DNA of 64,000 nt from JAFAFN01 sp963707555 (GTDB taxonomy: Bacteria; Actinomycetota; Acidimicrobiia; Acidimicrobiales; Microtrichaceae): the NCBI GenBank assembly GCA_963707555.1, contig CAVPQM010000025.1, positions 62,001 through 126,000 of the forward strand, in the 5' to 3' direction. The position numbers and the translations under genes are program-made. Every line of letters begins with the position of its first letter. The stretch's first letter is position 1. Below the pieces are notes generated by a model. It ran no database searches, was not told the DNA's origin, and worked only from the letters and a program-made list of their open reading frames with translations. Shown piece by piece: positions 22,511 to 31,434 of this stretch.

Positions 22511-23352
22511 TGAACGGTCACTCACCCGCAACACCTGGTCAGGCCGCTGTCGTCGACGGTGACGAGCTCTCTGCTGTCGACCAGCCCGACGACGATCTGC
22601 CGGAGGGCGATCTGCTCGACGACGATCTGCCCGCCGAGGATCTGCCCGCCGAGGATCTGCCCTCGGCGGTGGCGGCCTACCTCGAGGCGATCTTCGAGCT
22701 CGACGAGGACGACATCACCGCCGTGCAGGTCCGGATCGCCGAGCGCATGGGGGTGAGTCGACCGGCGGTGTCGGAGATGGTGCGCAAGCTGCGGCGGCGT
22801 GGACTCGTGGTCGTCGAGGCGGGCCAGGTCCGCCTCACCGCGCTCGGCCTGGAGCACGCGGAGCGCCGGGTCCGTCGGCACCGCATCGCCGAGCGGTTCC
22901 TGACCGACGTGCTCGGCCTCGGTTGGGCCCAGGCGCACACCGAGGCCGAGGCCTGGGAGCGCGTCATGAACAGTCGCACCGAGGCGGCCATGTCGTCGGT
23001 CCTCGGCGATCCGACGACCTGCCCGCACGGCAACCCGATCCCGGGTTCGGCGTGGACCGACCCGAACGCCGTGCCGCTCGACGAGGTCGAGGTGGGCGGC
23101 TCGTTCCGCGTCGTGCGCATCACCGAGCAGCTGGAGTTCGTGCCCGGCATGCTCGACGCCCTCGAGTTCGCCGGACTGCAGCCCGACGTCCGTGGCCGCC
23201 TCGTGAGCACCTCACCCGACGGCTCGTTCGCCGTCGAGATCGACGAGGGCGCCGACGGCGTCTCCCGGCGGCCGCTCGCCCTCGCCGGGGCGACCGCCGA
23301 GCGGATCCTCGTGCAGCCCGAACCCCTCGTCGCCGGAGGCACCACCGAATGA
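22510..23352 (+). CDS. DtxR/MntR/SirR-family metal-dependent transcriptional regulator
   Basis: Metal-responsive repressor, 280 residues. After a 55-residue acidic N-terminus with a repeated (E)DLPA motif come the winged-helix DNA-binding domain (LPSAVAAYLEAIFELDEDD, ERMGVSRPAVSEMVRKL), the dimerization/metal domain (EAWERVMNSRTEAAMSSVL, DPTTCPHGNPIPGS) and a C-terminal FeoA/SH3-like domain. Against IdeR the segment EACRWEH becomes EAEAWER: Glu replaces the Cys ligand and Arg replaces the following His ligand, so the metal site differs from DtxR/IdeR. Manganese or iron cannot be decided. The ATG at 22510 fits a leaderless promoter. A start near residue 50 is possible if the acidic tail is not translated. 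Its stop overlaps the next gene (ATGA). Confidence 0.88.
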   Translation: MNGHSPATPGQAAVVDGDELSAVDQPDDDLPEGDLLDDDLPAEDLPAEDLPSAVAAYLEAIFELDEDDITAVQVRIAERMGVSRPAVSEMVRKLRRRGLVVVEAGQVRLTALGLEHAERRVRRHRIAERFLTDVLGLGWAQAHTEAEAWERVMNSRTEAAMSSVLGDPTTCPHGNPIPGSAWTDPNAVPLDEVEVGGSFRVVRITEQLEFVPGMLDALEFAGLQPDVRGRLVSTSPDGSFAVEIDEGADGVSRRPLALAGATAERILVQPEPLVAGGTTE

Positions 23353-23972
23353 ACGAGATGCTGCGGCTCGCTGCCGCGCTGACCCACCAGCTGTCGCCGA
23401 TCGCGCTCACGGTCTGGCCGCGCAGCGGCCCCGCGATGGTGGTGTCCCGCGACGACCGCAACCACCCCGACATCTCGGCGTGCGAGTTCCGGCGCCTCGT
23501 CCTGTCGTCGGTCACCGGCGCATCGCTGCCGCCGGGGCTGTCGTGGATCCTCGACACCGAGGACCTGACCGTCGAGGGCGTCGGGGTGCGACACGTCGGC
23601 GACGGCGTCGTGGCGATCGACCGACCCGGCACGCCGCGCTGGTGGTGGCCCACGCTGCTGCACGGGAGCTGCCTGCCGACGGTGCTGGGTGATGCGGCGA
23701 TCGATCTGATCGAACAGGGTCGAGCTCCCGCCGACCTCGTCGCCGCGGCGAACGTCTCGGTGCACGCGGACGTCGAGCTCGGCGTCGCCGTGGTCGCGGT
23801 CGACGCCGAGCCGCGTTCCGCCGTCGACGACCGACTCGGCGACGAGTTCGCTCGTGCCCTCAGCAGGGCGTGCGTCGTGGCGGAGCTCATCAGCGGCGAC
23901 GTCTGCGAGCCGTCGACCGCCGGACACGTGCGGTTCTCCGGCGCACACGGCACCGACGCACGGGAGCGCTGA
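23349..23972 (+). CDS. Conserved-looking protein of unknown function
   Basis: 207 residues, translationally coupled to the DtxR-family regulator through an ATGA overlap. No signal peptide, membrane helix or motif that I recognise. Tryptophan-rich patch GTPRWWWPTLLHGSC near residues 95-109; C-terminus VRFSGAHGTDARER. Codon use and GC are like the neighbours. The coupling suggests a role connected with metal homeostasis, but this is only positional. Confidence 0.7.
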   Translation: MNEMLRLAAALTHQLSPIALTVWPRSGPAMVVSRDDRNHPDISACEFRRLVLSSVTGASLPPGLSWILDTEDLTVEGVGVRHVGDGVVAIDRPGTPRWWWPTLLHGSCLPTVLGDAAIDLIEQGRAPADLVAAANVSVHADVELGVAVVAVDAEPRSAVDDRLGDEFARALSRACVVAELISGDVCEPSTAGHVRFSGAHGTDARER

Positions 23973-23991
23973 CCCGACGCGCCCGGCCGGC

Positions 23992-24030
23992 GCCGACCCC
24001 AGGGTGAGTGCCGACCCCAGGGTGAGTGCC
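23992..24030. repeat. 18-bp direct repeat after the unknown gene
   Basis: GCCGACCCCAGGGTGAGT occurs at 23992-24009 and directly again at 24010-24027. The rest of the gap to the desaturase (23973-24126) shows no gene. Confidence 0.7.
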
Positions 24031-24126
24031 GTATCAGGGAGCGGTCCGCCCGTTTGCGTACGGCGCCAGCGCCACGGGTAGCGTCCTGCGCTTCGCCACG
24101 CGGCATGCGGGTCGAGGGCCCACCGC

Positions 24127-25026
24127 GTGCGGTGCGATCGGTCGCCGCCATCCCGAAGGGTCACGACCATCTCTGCCACCCTGGACACCAGCGCGGTCGC
24201 CGACGGCGGCCGACTGCCGCACGGCCGGATCAACCCGCGCAGCTCGATCCCGTTCTTCGTGGTCCACGCGCTCCCGCTGCTCGCCATCTTCACCGGTGTG
24301 CCGGCGCGGGTCTGGATCCTCCTCGCCGTGACGTACTGGGGTCGGATGTTCTTCATCACGGCCGGCTACCACCGCTACTTCTCGCACCGCGCCTACAAGA
24401 CGAGCCGGGCCTTCCAGTTCGTGCTCGCGTTCGGCGGGGCGACCGCTGCGCAGAAGAGCCCGCTGTGGTGGGCGGGGCACCACCGCATCCATCACCGCTA
24501 CACCGACACCATCGACGATCCCCACACGCCCAGGAAGGGCTTCTGGTGGAGCCACGTCGGGTGGATCCTCTCCGACGACACCTCCGACGTGCCCGACGGG
24601 ACGATGAAGGACTTCTCGAAGTACCCGGAGATCCGCTTCATCTCCCGCCACGACTGGCTGCCGCCGTGGCTGCTCGGGATCGCCTGCTTGCTGATCGGCG
24701 GCTGGTCCGGGCTGCTCATCGGGTTCTTCCTGTCCACGGTCCTGCTGTGGCACTCGACGTTCTTCATCAACTCGCTCGCCCACGTCATGGGCAGTCGCCG
24801 CTTCGAGACCGACGACACCAGTCGCAACAACCCGCTGCTCGCGTTGGTGACGCTCGGCGAGGGCTGGCACAACAACCACCACCGTTCGGCGCACGTCGCC
24901 CGTCAAGGCCTGGCGTGGTGGGAGATCGACGTGACGTGGTACGTGCTGGTCGTGCTCGAGCGGCTGCACGTCATCTGGGACGTCAAGCGTCCCCGATCGG
25001 TGCCGTCCGAGGATCCCACCGAATAA
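24127..25026 (+). CDS. Acyl-CoA/fatty acid delta-9-type desaturase
   Basis: Membrane di-iron desaturase introducing a cis double bond in acyl chains (stearoyl-CoA desaturase/DesA3 class). All three histidine boxes are present: HRYFSHR, HRIHHRY and EGWHNNHH, plus the N-terminal SSIPFFVVHALPLLAIF and a central hydrophobic hairpin (WLPPWLLGIACLLIGGW, LLIGFFLSTVLLW). About 299 residues from GTG at 24127. The start is uncertain because no clear ribosome site precedes it and an in-frame region upstream of TLDTSAV is not conserved-looking. It follows the FAS/ACC genes by 1.8 kb and would act on FAS products; electron donor partners are not nearby. Confidence 0.92.
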   Translation: MRCDRSPPSRRVTTISATLDTSAVADGGRLPHGRINPRSSIPFFVVHALPLLAIFTGVPARVWILLAVTYWGRMFFITAGYHRYFSHRAYKTSRAFQFVLAFGGATAAQKSPLWWAGHHRIHHRYTDTIDDPHTPRKGFWWSHVGWILSDDTSDVPDGTMKDFSKYPEIRFISRHDWLPPWLLGIACLLIGGWSGLLIGFFLSTVLLWHSTFFINSLAHVMGSRRFETDDTSRNNPLLALVTLGEGWHNNHHRSAHVARQGLAWWEIDVTWYVLVVLERLHVIWDVKRPRSVPSEDPTE

Positions 25027-25092
25027 TCATCGATCCCCCCGGGCTCCGTCAGCGCTTGCCTTGACGGTGAATTCTGGTCAGACTCCACGGGT

Positions 25093-25111
25093 CACCCCTA
25101 GGCGAGGGGTG
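25093..25111. terminator. Small hairpin after the desaturase
   Basis: CACCCCT (25093-25099) pairs with AGGGGTG (25105-25111), with outer CTCCAC/GTGGAG able to extend it. No T-run follows, so termination is uncertain; it could also be part of the leader of the next gene. Confidence 0.35.
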
Positions 25112-25139
25112 GAGTGGGGACCCTGGAGGGGGACAATCG

Positions 25140-28100
25140 ATGCGTTGGTCTCGGGGGGCACTGCTGTGCCTCGTAGGAACACTTGCCCTGGTGGCAGCTG
25201 CGTGTACGCAGCCACCGACGACTCCGGGAACCGGCAACAACCTGGCCCCCACCGCGAGCATCGAGCGCGACACCCGATTCGGGTGCGGCACCGCTCGAGG
25301 TGGAGTTCTCCTCCGCAGGGTCCGTCGACCCCGACGGCAGCATCGCTGCCTACGAGTGGAACTTCGGTGACGGCTCGCCGGTCGAGACCGATGCAGATGT
25401 CACCCACACCTACACCGCCGGTGGCACCTACACCGCGACGCTGAAGGTGACCGACGACGGCGGGGCCTCGGGCACCGCGACGGTGATCATCAGCGTCGTC
25501 GGCGTGAACGCCTCGCCGACGGCGGTCATCTCGGCCGACCCGACCACCGGCAAGGCGCCGCTCGCGGTCGACTTCGACGGCACCGGCTCGACCGACCCCG
25601 ACGGCACCATCGCGTCGTACGCCTGGGACTTCGGCGGCGGCGCGACCTCGACCGACCCGACGCCCTCGCACGTCTTCACCGCAGCCGGCCCGCACGTGGT
25701 CTCGCTCACCGTGACCGACGACGGCGGCGCCACCGCGACCGAGACCACCACGATCGACGTCGTGCCGAACCTCGCGCCGGTCGCTGCTGCGTCCGCCACG
25801 CCCACCTCGGGCAAGGCGCCGCTCGCCGTCGCGTTCTCCTCGGCCGGCTCGGCCGACCCCGACGGCTCTGTCGTCGGCTACTCGTGGGCCTTCGGCGACG
25901 GTGGCACGTCCACCGCTGCGAACCCGAACCACGTCTACACCGCAGCTGGCTCGTACACCGCCACGCTCACGGTCACCGACGACTCCGGCGCCACCGACTC
26001 GACCACGGTGTCGGTCTCGGCCGTGGCCAACGTCGCGCCGAGCGCGATCGCGAACTCCAACGTGACCGGCGGCCAGGCCCCGCTCACCGTGAACTTCAGC
26101 TCGGCCGGCTCGACGGACTCCGACGGCGGCATCGTGTCCACCGCGTGGACCTTCGGTGACGGCAACAGCTCGACCGCTGCCAACCCCAGCTACACCTACG
26201 GCACGCCGGGCACCTACACCGTCACGCTGACCGTGGCCGATGCCGAGGGCGCGACCAGCTCGGCGACCATCTCGATCCAGGTCGACGCGATCCCGAACGA
26301 GGCGCCGACCGCAGTCGCGGCCGCCACGCCGACCACGCAGCGCGTCGGACTCCCGATCGCGTTCTCGTCCGCCGGCTCCGCCGACACCGACGGCACGATC
26401 GCCAGCTACCACTGGGACTTCGCCGACGGCACCAGCGCGAACACGGCGAACCCGTCGAAGTCGTACAGCGTCGCAGGTACCTACGCGGCGACGCTGACCG
26501 TGACCGACAACGCCGGTGGCACCGCCACCGCGTCGGTCGAGGTCACCATCACCCCGAACGCGGCGCCGACCGCGGTCGCATCGGGCACGCCCACGACGGG
26601 CACCGAGCCCCTGCTGGTGCAGTTCTCCTCGGCGGGCTCCGGTGACACCGACGGCACCATCGCTGCCTACGCCTGGGACTTCGGCGACGGCGGCTCGTCC
26701 ACCTCGGCGAACCCGTCCCGTCTCTTCACGGCGCCCGGCACCTACGAGGCCGAGCTGACGGTCACCGACGACTTCGGCGTGAGCGACACCGCGACGGTCA
26801 CCGTCGTGGTCATCCCGAACCAGGTCCCGACCGCAGCGATCAACGCGTCGCCGCAGTCCGGCCCCCGTCCGCTCGCGGTCAGCTTCAACGGCACCGCGTC
26901 GTCCGACCCCGAGGGCACCGACCTCACGTACGCGTGGGACTTCGGTGACGGCGGCGTCGGCACCGGTGCGACCCCGTCGCACACCTACGCGGTCGGCTCC
27001 TACACGGCGACCCTCGTCGTGACCGACGCCGGCGGCAAGGTCTCGGCACCCGCCTCGATCGCGATCACCGTGTACGTCGATGACGACGGTGACGGCTCGG
27101 TCGCTGCGGATGACTGCAACGACGCCGACGCGACGACCTACCCGGGTGCACCTGACGCACTCGACTCCACCGCGAAGGACACGAACTGCGACGGTGTCGA
27201 CGGCGTGCTCGCCAACACCGTGTTCGTGCAGGCACCGGGCGGTTCCGACAGCGGCTCGTGCGGCACGCTCGCCAGCCCGTGTGCGTCCATCGGCCAGGGC
27301 GTGACCAACGCCGTCGCCGGCGGCCGCAAGGTCGTCCAGGTCGTCAGCGGCACCTACGCCGCCTTCAACCTCAACTCGACGACCGGCGTCACGGTCCGCG
27401 GTGGTTACGCAGCGGGCTTCACCTCCCGCTCCGGCGCCACCACGGTGAACGGCACGGTCGGCATCTCGTCCTCGACGAACGCGACCCTGCTCGACCTCAC
27501 GGTCAACGGCACCTCGGGTGGCGCCTCGACCGGCGTGCTCGTCACGGGCGGCTCGGCAGCGCTGACCCGTGTCACCGTCGACAGCGGCACCCCGTCGGGC
27601 GCCGGCAACAGCGCCTATGGCGTGCGTGCGATCAGCGGGGCGAACGTCTCGGTGACCGACTCGACCGTCACGGCGAAGCCCGGCGTCGCCGGTACGACCA
27701 ACGGTTCCGCCCCGGGCGCTGCTGGCCAAGGCTGCACCGGCTCGAACGGTGCCGGTGCGTCCGGTCCGAGCTCGCCCGGCGACGGTGCTTCGTCCTGCGG
27801 TGGCTCCGGCAATGCCCGCAGCGGCGCCGGCGGCCGTGGCGGCAGCTACTCCGGCGGCGGCTCCAACGGAGAGGCCGGTGGCGGTGGCGCCGGCGGTGGC
27901 GCCGGTGGCGGCGGCACCCTCTTCGGGGGCGGCAGCCATGCCGGTGGGGGTGGCGGCGGTGCCGCCGGTTCGGCCGGCGGTGCAGGCTCCGGTGGCTCGA
28001 ACGCGACCTCGTCCGCGGGTGCGCTCTGGGTCGGCCTCAACGGTGGCAACGGTGGCAACGCCTCGGTCGGCCACGGTGGTGGCGGCGGCGGTGGTGGCCG

Positions 28101-28680
28101 CAGCGCCAGTGCGTCCGGTGGTGGCGGCGGCGCCGGTGGTGGCGGCGGCAACGCCGGTGCCGGTTCGACCGGTGTCGGCATCGCCGGCGGCGGTTCCTTC
28201 GGCGTCTACGCCCACAACGCCTCGGCGACGGTGACCAACTCCGTCGTGACGGCTGCGGCCGGTGGCACGGGCGGCAACGGTGCTGCTGGTGGTGCTGGTG
28301 GCAGGGGCGGCAACGGCACCGCTGGTGGCGGCGACTCCTGCTGCGAGGCCGGAAGCGGCGGCGGCGGTGGCGCCGGCGGTGGTGGCGGTGGCGGTGGCGG
28401 CGCCGGTGGCGGCGCCGGCGGTCCGTCGATCGCCGTGTTCCACCTGGGTACCGGCACGGCGTCGGTCTCGGGCGGCACGCTGAACCGTGCCGCATCGGGT
28501 GGCGCCGGGGGTTCCGGCGGTGGTGGTGGCGCCGGTGGCGGTGCGGGTACTCCTGGTCCCAGCGGTGACGCAGCCAACGGGGGCGGTGGCGCCAGCGCCG
28601 GTCAGACCGGCGCGACCGGCAACTCCGGTGCCGCAGGCATCGCCGTCCGTGTCTGGAACAACGGGGTGACGACCTCCTGA
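25140..28680 (+). CDS. Large surface lipoprotein with PKD repeats, MopE-like metal motif and glycine-rich C-terminus, one frameshift
   Basis: Predicted exported lipoprotein of about 1180 residues. ATG at 25140 is preceded by GGAGGGGG. The signal peptide ends at lipobox LVAAAC (Cys22). An extra base near 25260 breaks the frame within NLAPTAS; the rest is open to 28680. There are seven PKD-like Ig domains of about 85 residues, each with a DxDGxIxxYxWDFGDG and GTYTxTLTVTD pattern. Then comes DDDGDGSVAADDCNDADATT followed by DTNCDGVDGV, as in MopE-type metal-binding segments. A right-handed beta-helix-like part rich in TV and GV steps follows (VTVRGGYAAGF, VLVTGGSAAL), and finally about 280 residues dominated by glycine with a few cysteines. 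Role in adhesion or matrix binding is inferred. The strong GC bias of the glycine run leaves long open frames on the other strand; these are not genes. Confidence 0.85.
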
Positions 28681-28744
28681 CCGAGGCCACGACGCTCGGA
28701 TGTGTCGCCCACCAGGGCTTCACCATTCCGTAACGAAATGACGC

Positions 28745-28770
28745 ACGGCGGGTCCGCAAGGGCCCGCCGT
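28745..28770 (+). terminator. Terminator-like hairpin after the PKD lipoprotein
   Basis: ACGGCGGGTCC (28745-28755), loop GCAA, GGGCCCGCCGT (28760-28770): an 11-bp stem with one G-T pair, 65 bp after the stop. No strong T-run. The remainder of the gap to 29091 contains no supported gene. Confidence 0.6.
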
Positions 28771-29091
28771 CGTCGCGTTCGGGGGTCGATCGCGACCCTT
28801 GGGTCGATCTACCCGGACCGCCTCCGGAACCGCTCCATGGGCCGTCCGGCCCAGGTCCCCGAGATCATGGCGTCAGCAAGGACCCTTGTCCCTGCTGGTC
28901 TCTCTGGCTCAGGTCGCATCGGTCCGGGGCATCTAGTCGGTCGACACTTCGCGATGCAAGGCGCCTGCGTTGCGCGCTTGTGCGATTGGTCACAAAGTCA
29001 CCCGCGATTGTTACGGAGTGGCCCGAAGTTCGTAATACTGGCTCCCGGCCACACGGCCAGCTGGGAAGAACGAACGACCGAAGGGCGACCC
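28771..29091 (+). promoter_or_regulatory. 321-bp upstream region of the lysozyme-like lipoprotein
   Basis: No coding signal that I trust. It includes an AT-richer stretch around 29005-29035 (TTGTTACGG ... GTAATACT) that could hold a promoter, and a good ribosome site AAGGG (29081-29085) before the ATG. I looked for a c-di-AMP riboswitch, common before actinobacterial rpf genes, and did not recognise one. Confidence 0.35.
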
Positions 29092-29688
29092 ATGACCACG
29101 AACTCCTCCATCGACGCGCACACCACCATCGACGCTGCAGTCGACCGGACCTCGAGTGAACGTCGACTCCACGAACCGAGCAGTCCCGGGGCGCCTGCCC
29201 GAGCACGCCGTGCACGCCGCTCCCGGCGTCTCGGCCTGCTGGCAGGCGCCGCACTCATCGCCGTCACCGCCTCGGCCTGCTTCCCGACCGGTCCGGTCGA
29301 GACGTGGGTGCCGGACTTCAACGGCAACGGCCGCATCGAGCCCGAAGAGGTCGAGTGGCAGAAGGCCACCATCGTGCAGGCGGTCGCCAAGGCGATCGAA
29401 GCCGAGCGTCGTGACCGTCAGCAGCATCCCTTCCTGACCTGCGTGCGTCGTCACGAGTCGGACCGGGGCTCGTGGCCCCACGTCCGCGGCTACGGCGCCC
29501 AGAACCCGCGCAGCACGGCGTCGGGTGCCTACCAGTTCCTCGACAGCACCTGGCGGAACGTGTCGGCCCGTGCGGGCCACGCCGGCTACGCCCGTGCCTC
29601 CCACGCACCCTGGTACGTCCAGGACTCCGTGGCGCTCTACCTGGTGAACAACGGCGGTCGGTCCGCCTGGAACGGCACCGGCTGCTGA
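29092..29688 (+). CDS. Lipoprotein with EF-hand loop and lysozyme-like/Rpf-type transglycosylase domain
   Basis: Predicted cell-wall lytic lipoprotein, 198 residues. A 46-residue basic/polar cytoplasmic N-region precedes the hydrophobic segment LGLLAGAALIAVTASAC, with lipobox Cys63. Residues 75-86, DFNGNGRIEPEE, match a canonical EF-hand Ca2+ loop (D-x-N-x-N-G-x-I-x-x-x-E). The C-terminal domain starts CVRRHESDRG, with the catalytic-type Glu, and continues YGAQNPRSTASGAYQFLDST and YLVNNGGRSAWNGTGC, a transglycosylase-like fold as in actinobacterial resuscitation-promoting factors and phage lysozymes. Ca2+ control of wall cleavage is inference. ATG chosen for the AAGGG ribosome site 7 nt upstream. 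A strong hairpin follows. Confidence 0.85.
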   Translation: MTTNSSIDAHTTIDAAVDRTSSERRLHEPSSPGAPARARRARRSRRLGLLAGAALIAVTASACFPTGPVETWVPDFNGNGRIEPEEVEWQKATIVQAVAKAIEAERRDRQQHPFLTCVRRHESDRGSWPHVRGYGAQNPRSTASGAYQFLDSTWRNVSARAGHAGYARASHAPWYVQDSVALYLVNNGGRSAWNGTGC

Positions 29689-29737
29689 CACCCGGCGTCA
29701 GACGACGCCCCTGAGATGTCATGAGGCTGAGATCTCA

Positions 29738-29768
29738 CGAGGGCCGGCACCCGGGGTGCCGGCCCTCG
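29738..29768. terminator. Strong bidirectional hairpin between convergent genes
   Basis: CGAGGGCCGGCACC (29738-29751) and GGTGCCGGCCCTCG (29755-29768) form a perfect 14-bp stem with a 3-nt loop. It lies 50 bp after the lipoprotein stop and 47 bp after the VIT1 stop on the opposite strand, so it can end both transcripts. Confidence 0.8.
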
Positions 29769-29814
29769 TCGCGTCCGCTGTGCTGCTCGGTCAGCTGATC
29801 GCCGTGCTCGTTCG

Positions 29815-30531
29815 TCAGCTGATCGCGACGTCCAGCAACGAACCGACCCCATAGGTGACGGCGAGACCGAGCGCGCCGCCCAGCAGGACCCGGACCGCGC
29901 CGCGGCCGATCGACGCGCCGCCGAGCCAGGCACCGAGCGCGCCGAGCGCCGCCAGGGACAGCAGCGTCGACACCACGATCGCCGCTCCCCGGATGTCGGG
30001 TCCGGTCACGGCCGCGACGAGCACGGGGATCGCCGCCCCGAGCGCGAACGCGAAGAACGACGAGACGGCCGCCTGGAGCGGACGGGCTCGATGGGCCTCG
30101 GTGAGCCCGAGCTCGTCACGCAGATGCGCCCCGAGGGGATCCTCGGACATCAACGCCTCGGCCACCTCGCCGGCCAGCTCGCTGGGGAGCCCGCGGTCCT
30201 CGTAGATCTCCCGGAGCTCGGCCAGCTCACCCTCCGGATCCGCCTCGAGGTGTCGCGACTCGACGACGCGGTCGGCTCGCTCGGCGTCGCGCTGCGAGCT
30301 GACCGACACGTACTCGCCGAGTGCCATCGAACCGGCGCCGGCGGCCACGCCGGCGATCCCCGAGGTGAGCACCGCGGTGCGGTCGCCGCCGGCGGCCACC
30401 ACGCCCAGCAACAGCGCGCCGGTCGACAGGATCCCGTCGTTCGCCCCCAGGACCGTGGCGCGCAGCCAACTGCTGCGGGTGGAACGATGGTCCTCGGGGT
30501 GGCCCCCGTGGGGGGCGGCGCGCACGTCCAT
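29815..30531 (-). CDS. VIT1/CCC1 family iron/manganese transporter
   Basis: Integral membrane metal transporter of the vacuolar iron transporter family, 238 residues. It starts with a cytoplasmic segment and LRATVLGANDGILSTGALLLGV, the family's first helix with its Asn-Asp-Gly signature. MALGEYVSVSSQRD is the metal-relay Glu/Ser motif, and a charged domain (ADPEGELAELREIYEDRGL) carries the cytosolic metal-binding Glu residues. Three further helices end at YGVGSLLDVAIS. It probably exports or sequesters Fe2+ or Mn2+. It diverges from the patatin gene with only 33 bp between start codons. Confidence 0.9.
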   Translation of the reverse strand: MDVRAAPHGGHPEDHRSTRSSWLRATVLGANDGILSTGALLLGVVAAGGDRTAVLTSGIAGVAAGAGSMALGEYVSVSSQRDAERADRVVESRHLEADPEGELAELREIYEDRGLPSELAGEVAEALMSEDPLGAHLRDELGLTEAHRARPLQAAVSSFFAFALGAAIPVLVAAVTGPDIRGAAIVVSTLLSLAALGALGAWLGGASIGRGAVRVLLGGALGLAVTYGVGSLLDVAIS

Positions 30532-30564
30532 GGACGAACGCTAGCGACGGCTGTGGAACGATCG

Positions 30565-31434
30565 ATGTCGATGTCCGACACTGAGCGCTTTCCCGATCGT
30601 GGTGCGACCGCCTTCGTCCTCGGCGGCGGCGGCCGGCTCGGCGCTGCCGAGGTCGGCATGCTGCGCGCCCTGCTGGATGCCGACATCGTGCCTGACCTGA
30701 TCCTCGGCACCTCGATCGGAGCGATCAACGGCGCCGCCCTCGCGGCCGATCCGACGCCGGCCGGCATCGACCGCCTCCAGGACATGTGGAGCCGGGTCGA
30801 CCGCAGCGGCGTCTTCGGTGGTTCGATCGTCGACCGGGTGCGGCACATGGCGACGACCCGGACGAGCCTCCACTCGAACGAGCCGCTGCGCCACCTGCTC
30901 GAGGAGGTCCTCGGGTCGAGGAGGATCGAGGACCTCTCGATCCGCTTCGAGTGCGTCGCGTCGTGCATCGAGACCAGCGCTGCGACCTGGTTCTCGTCGG
31001 GTCCGGCGGTCCCCTCGGTGCTCGCCTCGGCGGCAGTCCCCGGGCTGCTGCCCCCGGTCGAGCTGGGAGGACGTCACTACCTCGACGGCGGCATCGTCGA
31101 CTCCATCCCCGTGCCACGGGCCATCGCGCTCGGCGCGACGACGATCCACGTGCTGCAGGTCGGACGGATCGAACAACCCCTCGCCGTGCCCCGCCGCCCC
31201 CACGAGGTCGCCCTCGTCGCGTTCGAGCTGGCCCGACGCCACAGCTTCGCCACGGCCATGACCGCGCTGCCCGAGGGTGTCGCGGTGCACGTCCTGCCCA
31301 CCGGTGGCACCGGGCCACGGTTCAACGATCTGCGCCAGCTGCGCTACAACGACTTCTCCGACATCGAGTCGCGCATCACCGCCGCCGAGCGGGCGACGAC
31401 CCGCTACCTGCTGGAACAGGGACTCGCCCGATGA
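30565..31434 (+). CDS. Patatin-like phospholipase
   Basis: Serine acyl hydrolase with a Ser-Asp dyad, 289 residues. Oxyanion loop FVLGGGGRLGAAEVG near residues 17-31, nucleophile elbow GTSIG near residues 50-54 and catalytic Asp in YLDGGIVDS. No signal peptide, so cytoplasmic or peripheral membrane. It is coupled to a PlsC-like acyltransferase (ATGA overlap), so the pair could deacylate and reacylate glycerolipids, which is inference from context. ATG at 30565 or the ATG two codons later at 30571 could be used. Confidence 0.9.
   Translation: MSMSDTERFPDRGATAFVLGGGGRLGAAEVGMLRALLDADIVPDLILGTSIGAINGAALAADPTPAGIDRLQDMWSRVDRSGVFGGSIVDRVRHMATTRTSLHSNEPLRHLLEEVLGSRRIEDLSIRFECVASCIETSAATWFSSGPAVPSVLASAAVPGLLPPVELGGRHYLDGGIVDSIPVPRAIALGATTIHVLQVGRIEQPLAVPRRPHEVALVAFELARRHSFATAMTALPEGVAVHVLPTGGTGPRFNDLRQLRYNDFSDIESRITAAERATTRYLLEQGLAR

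Noticed and set aside
25078..28443. Very long open reading frame opposite the PKD lipoprotein
   Set aside because: Its protein is Ala/Gly/Arg-rich without domains, while the plus strand encodes clear PKD repeats; codon bias at high GC keeps the antisense frame open.
27700..28650. Glycine-codon-rich region as a CRISPR or DNA repeat array
   Set aside because: Units are irregular GGC/GGT codon runs in a coding frame, with no constant repeat length or spacers.
28771..29091. c-di-AMP (ydaO-type) riboswitch before the lysozyme-like gene
   Set aside because: Such riboswitches often precede actinobacterial rpf genes, but I could not recognise the conserved core in this sequence.
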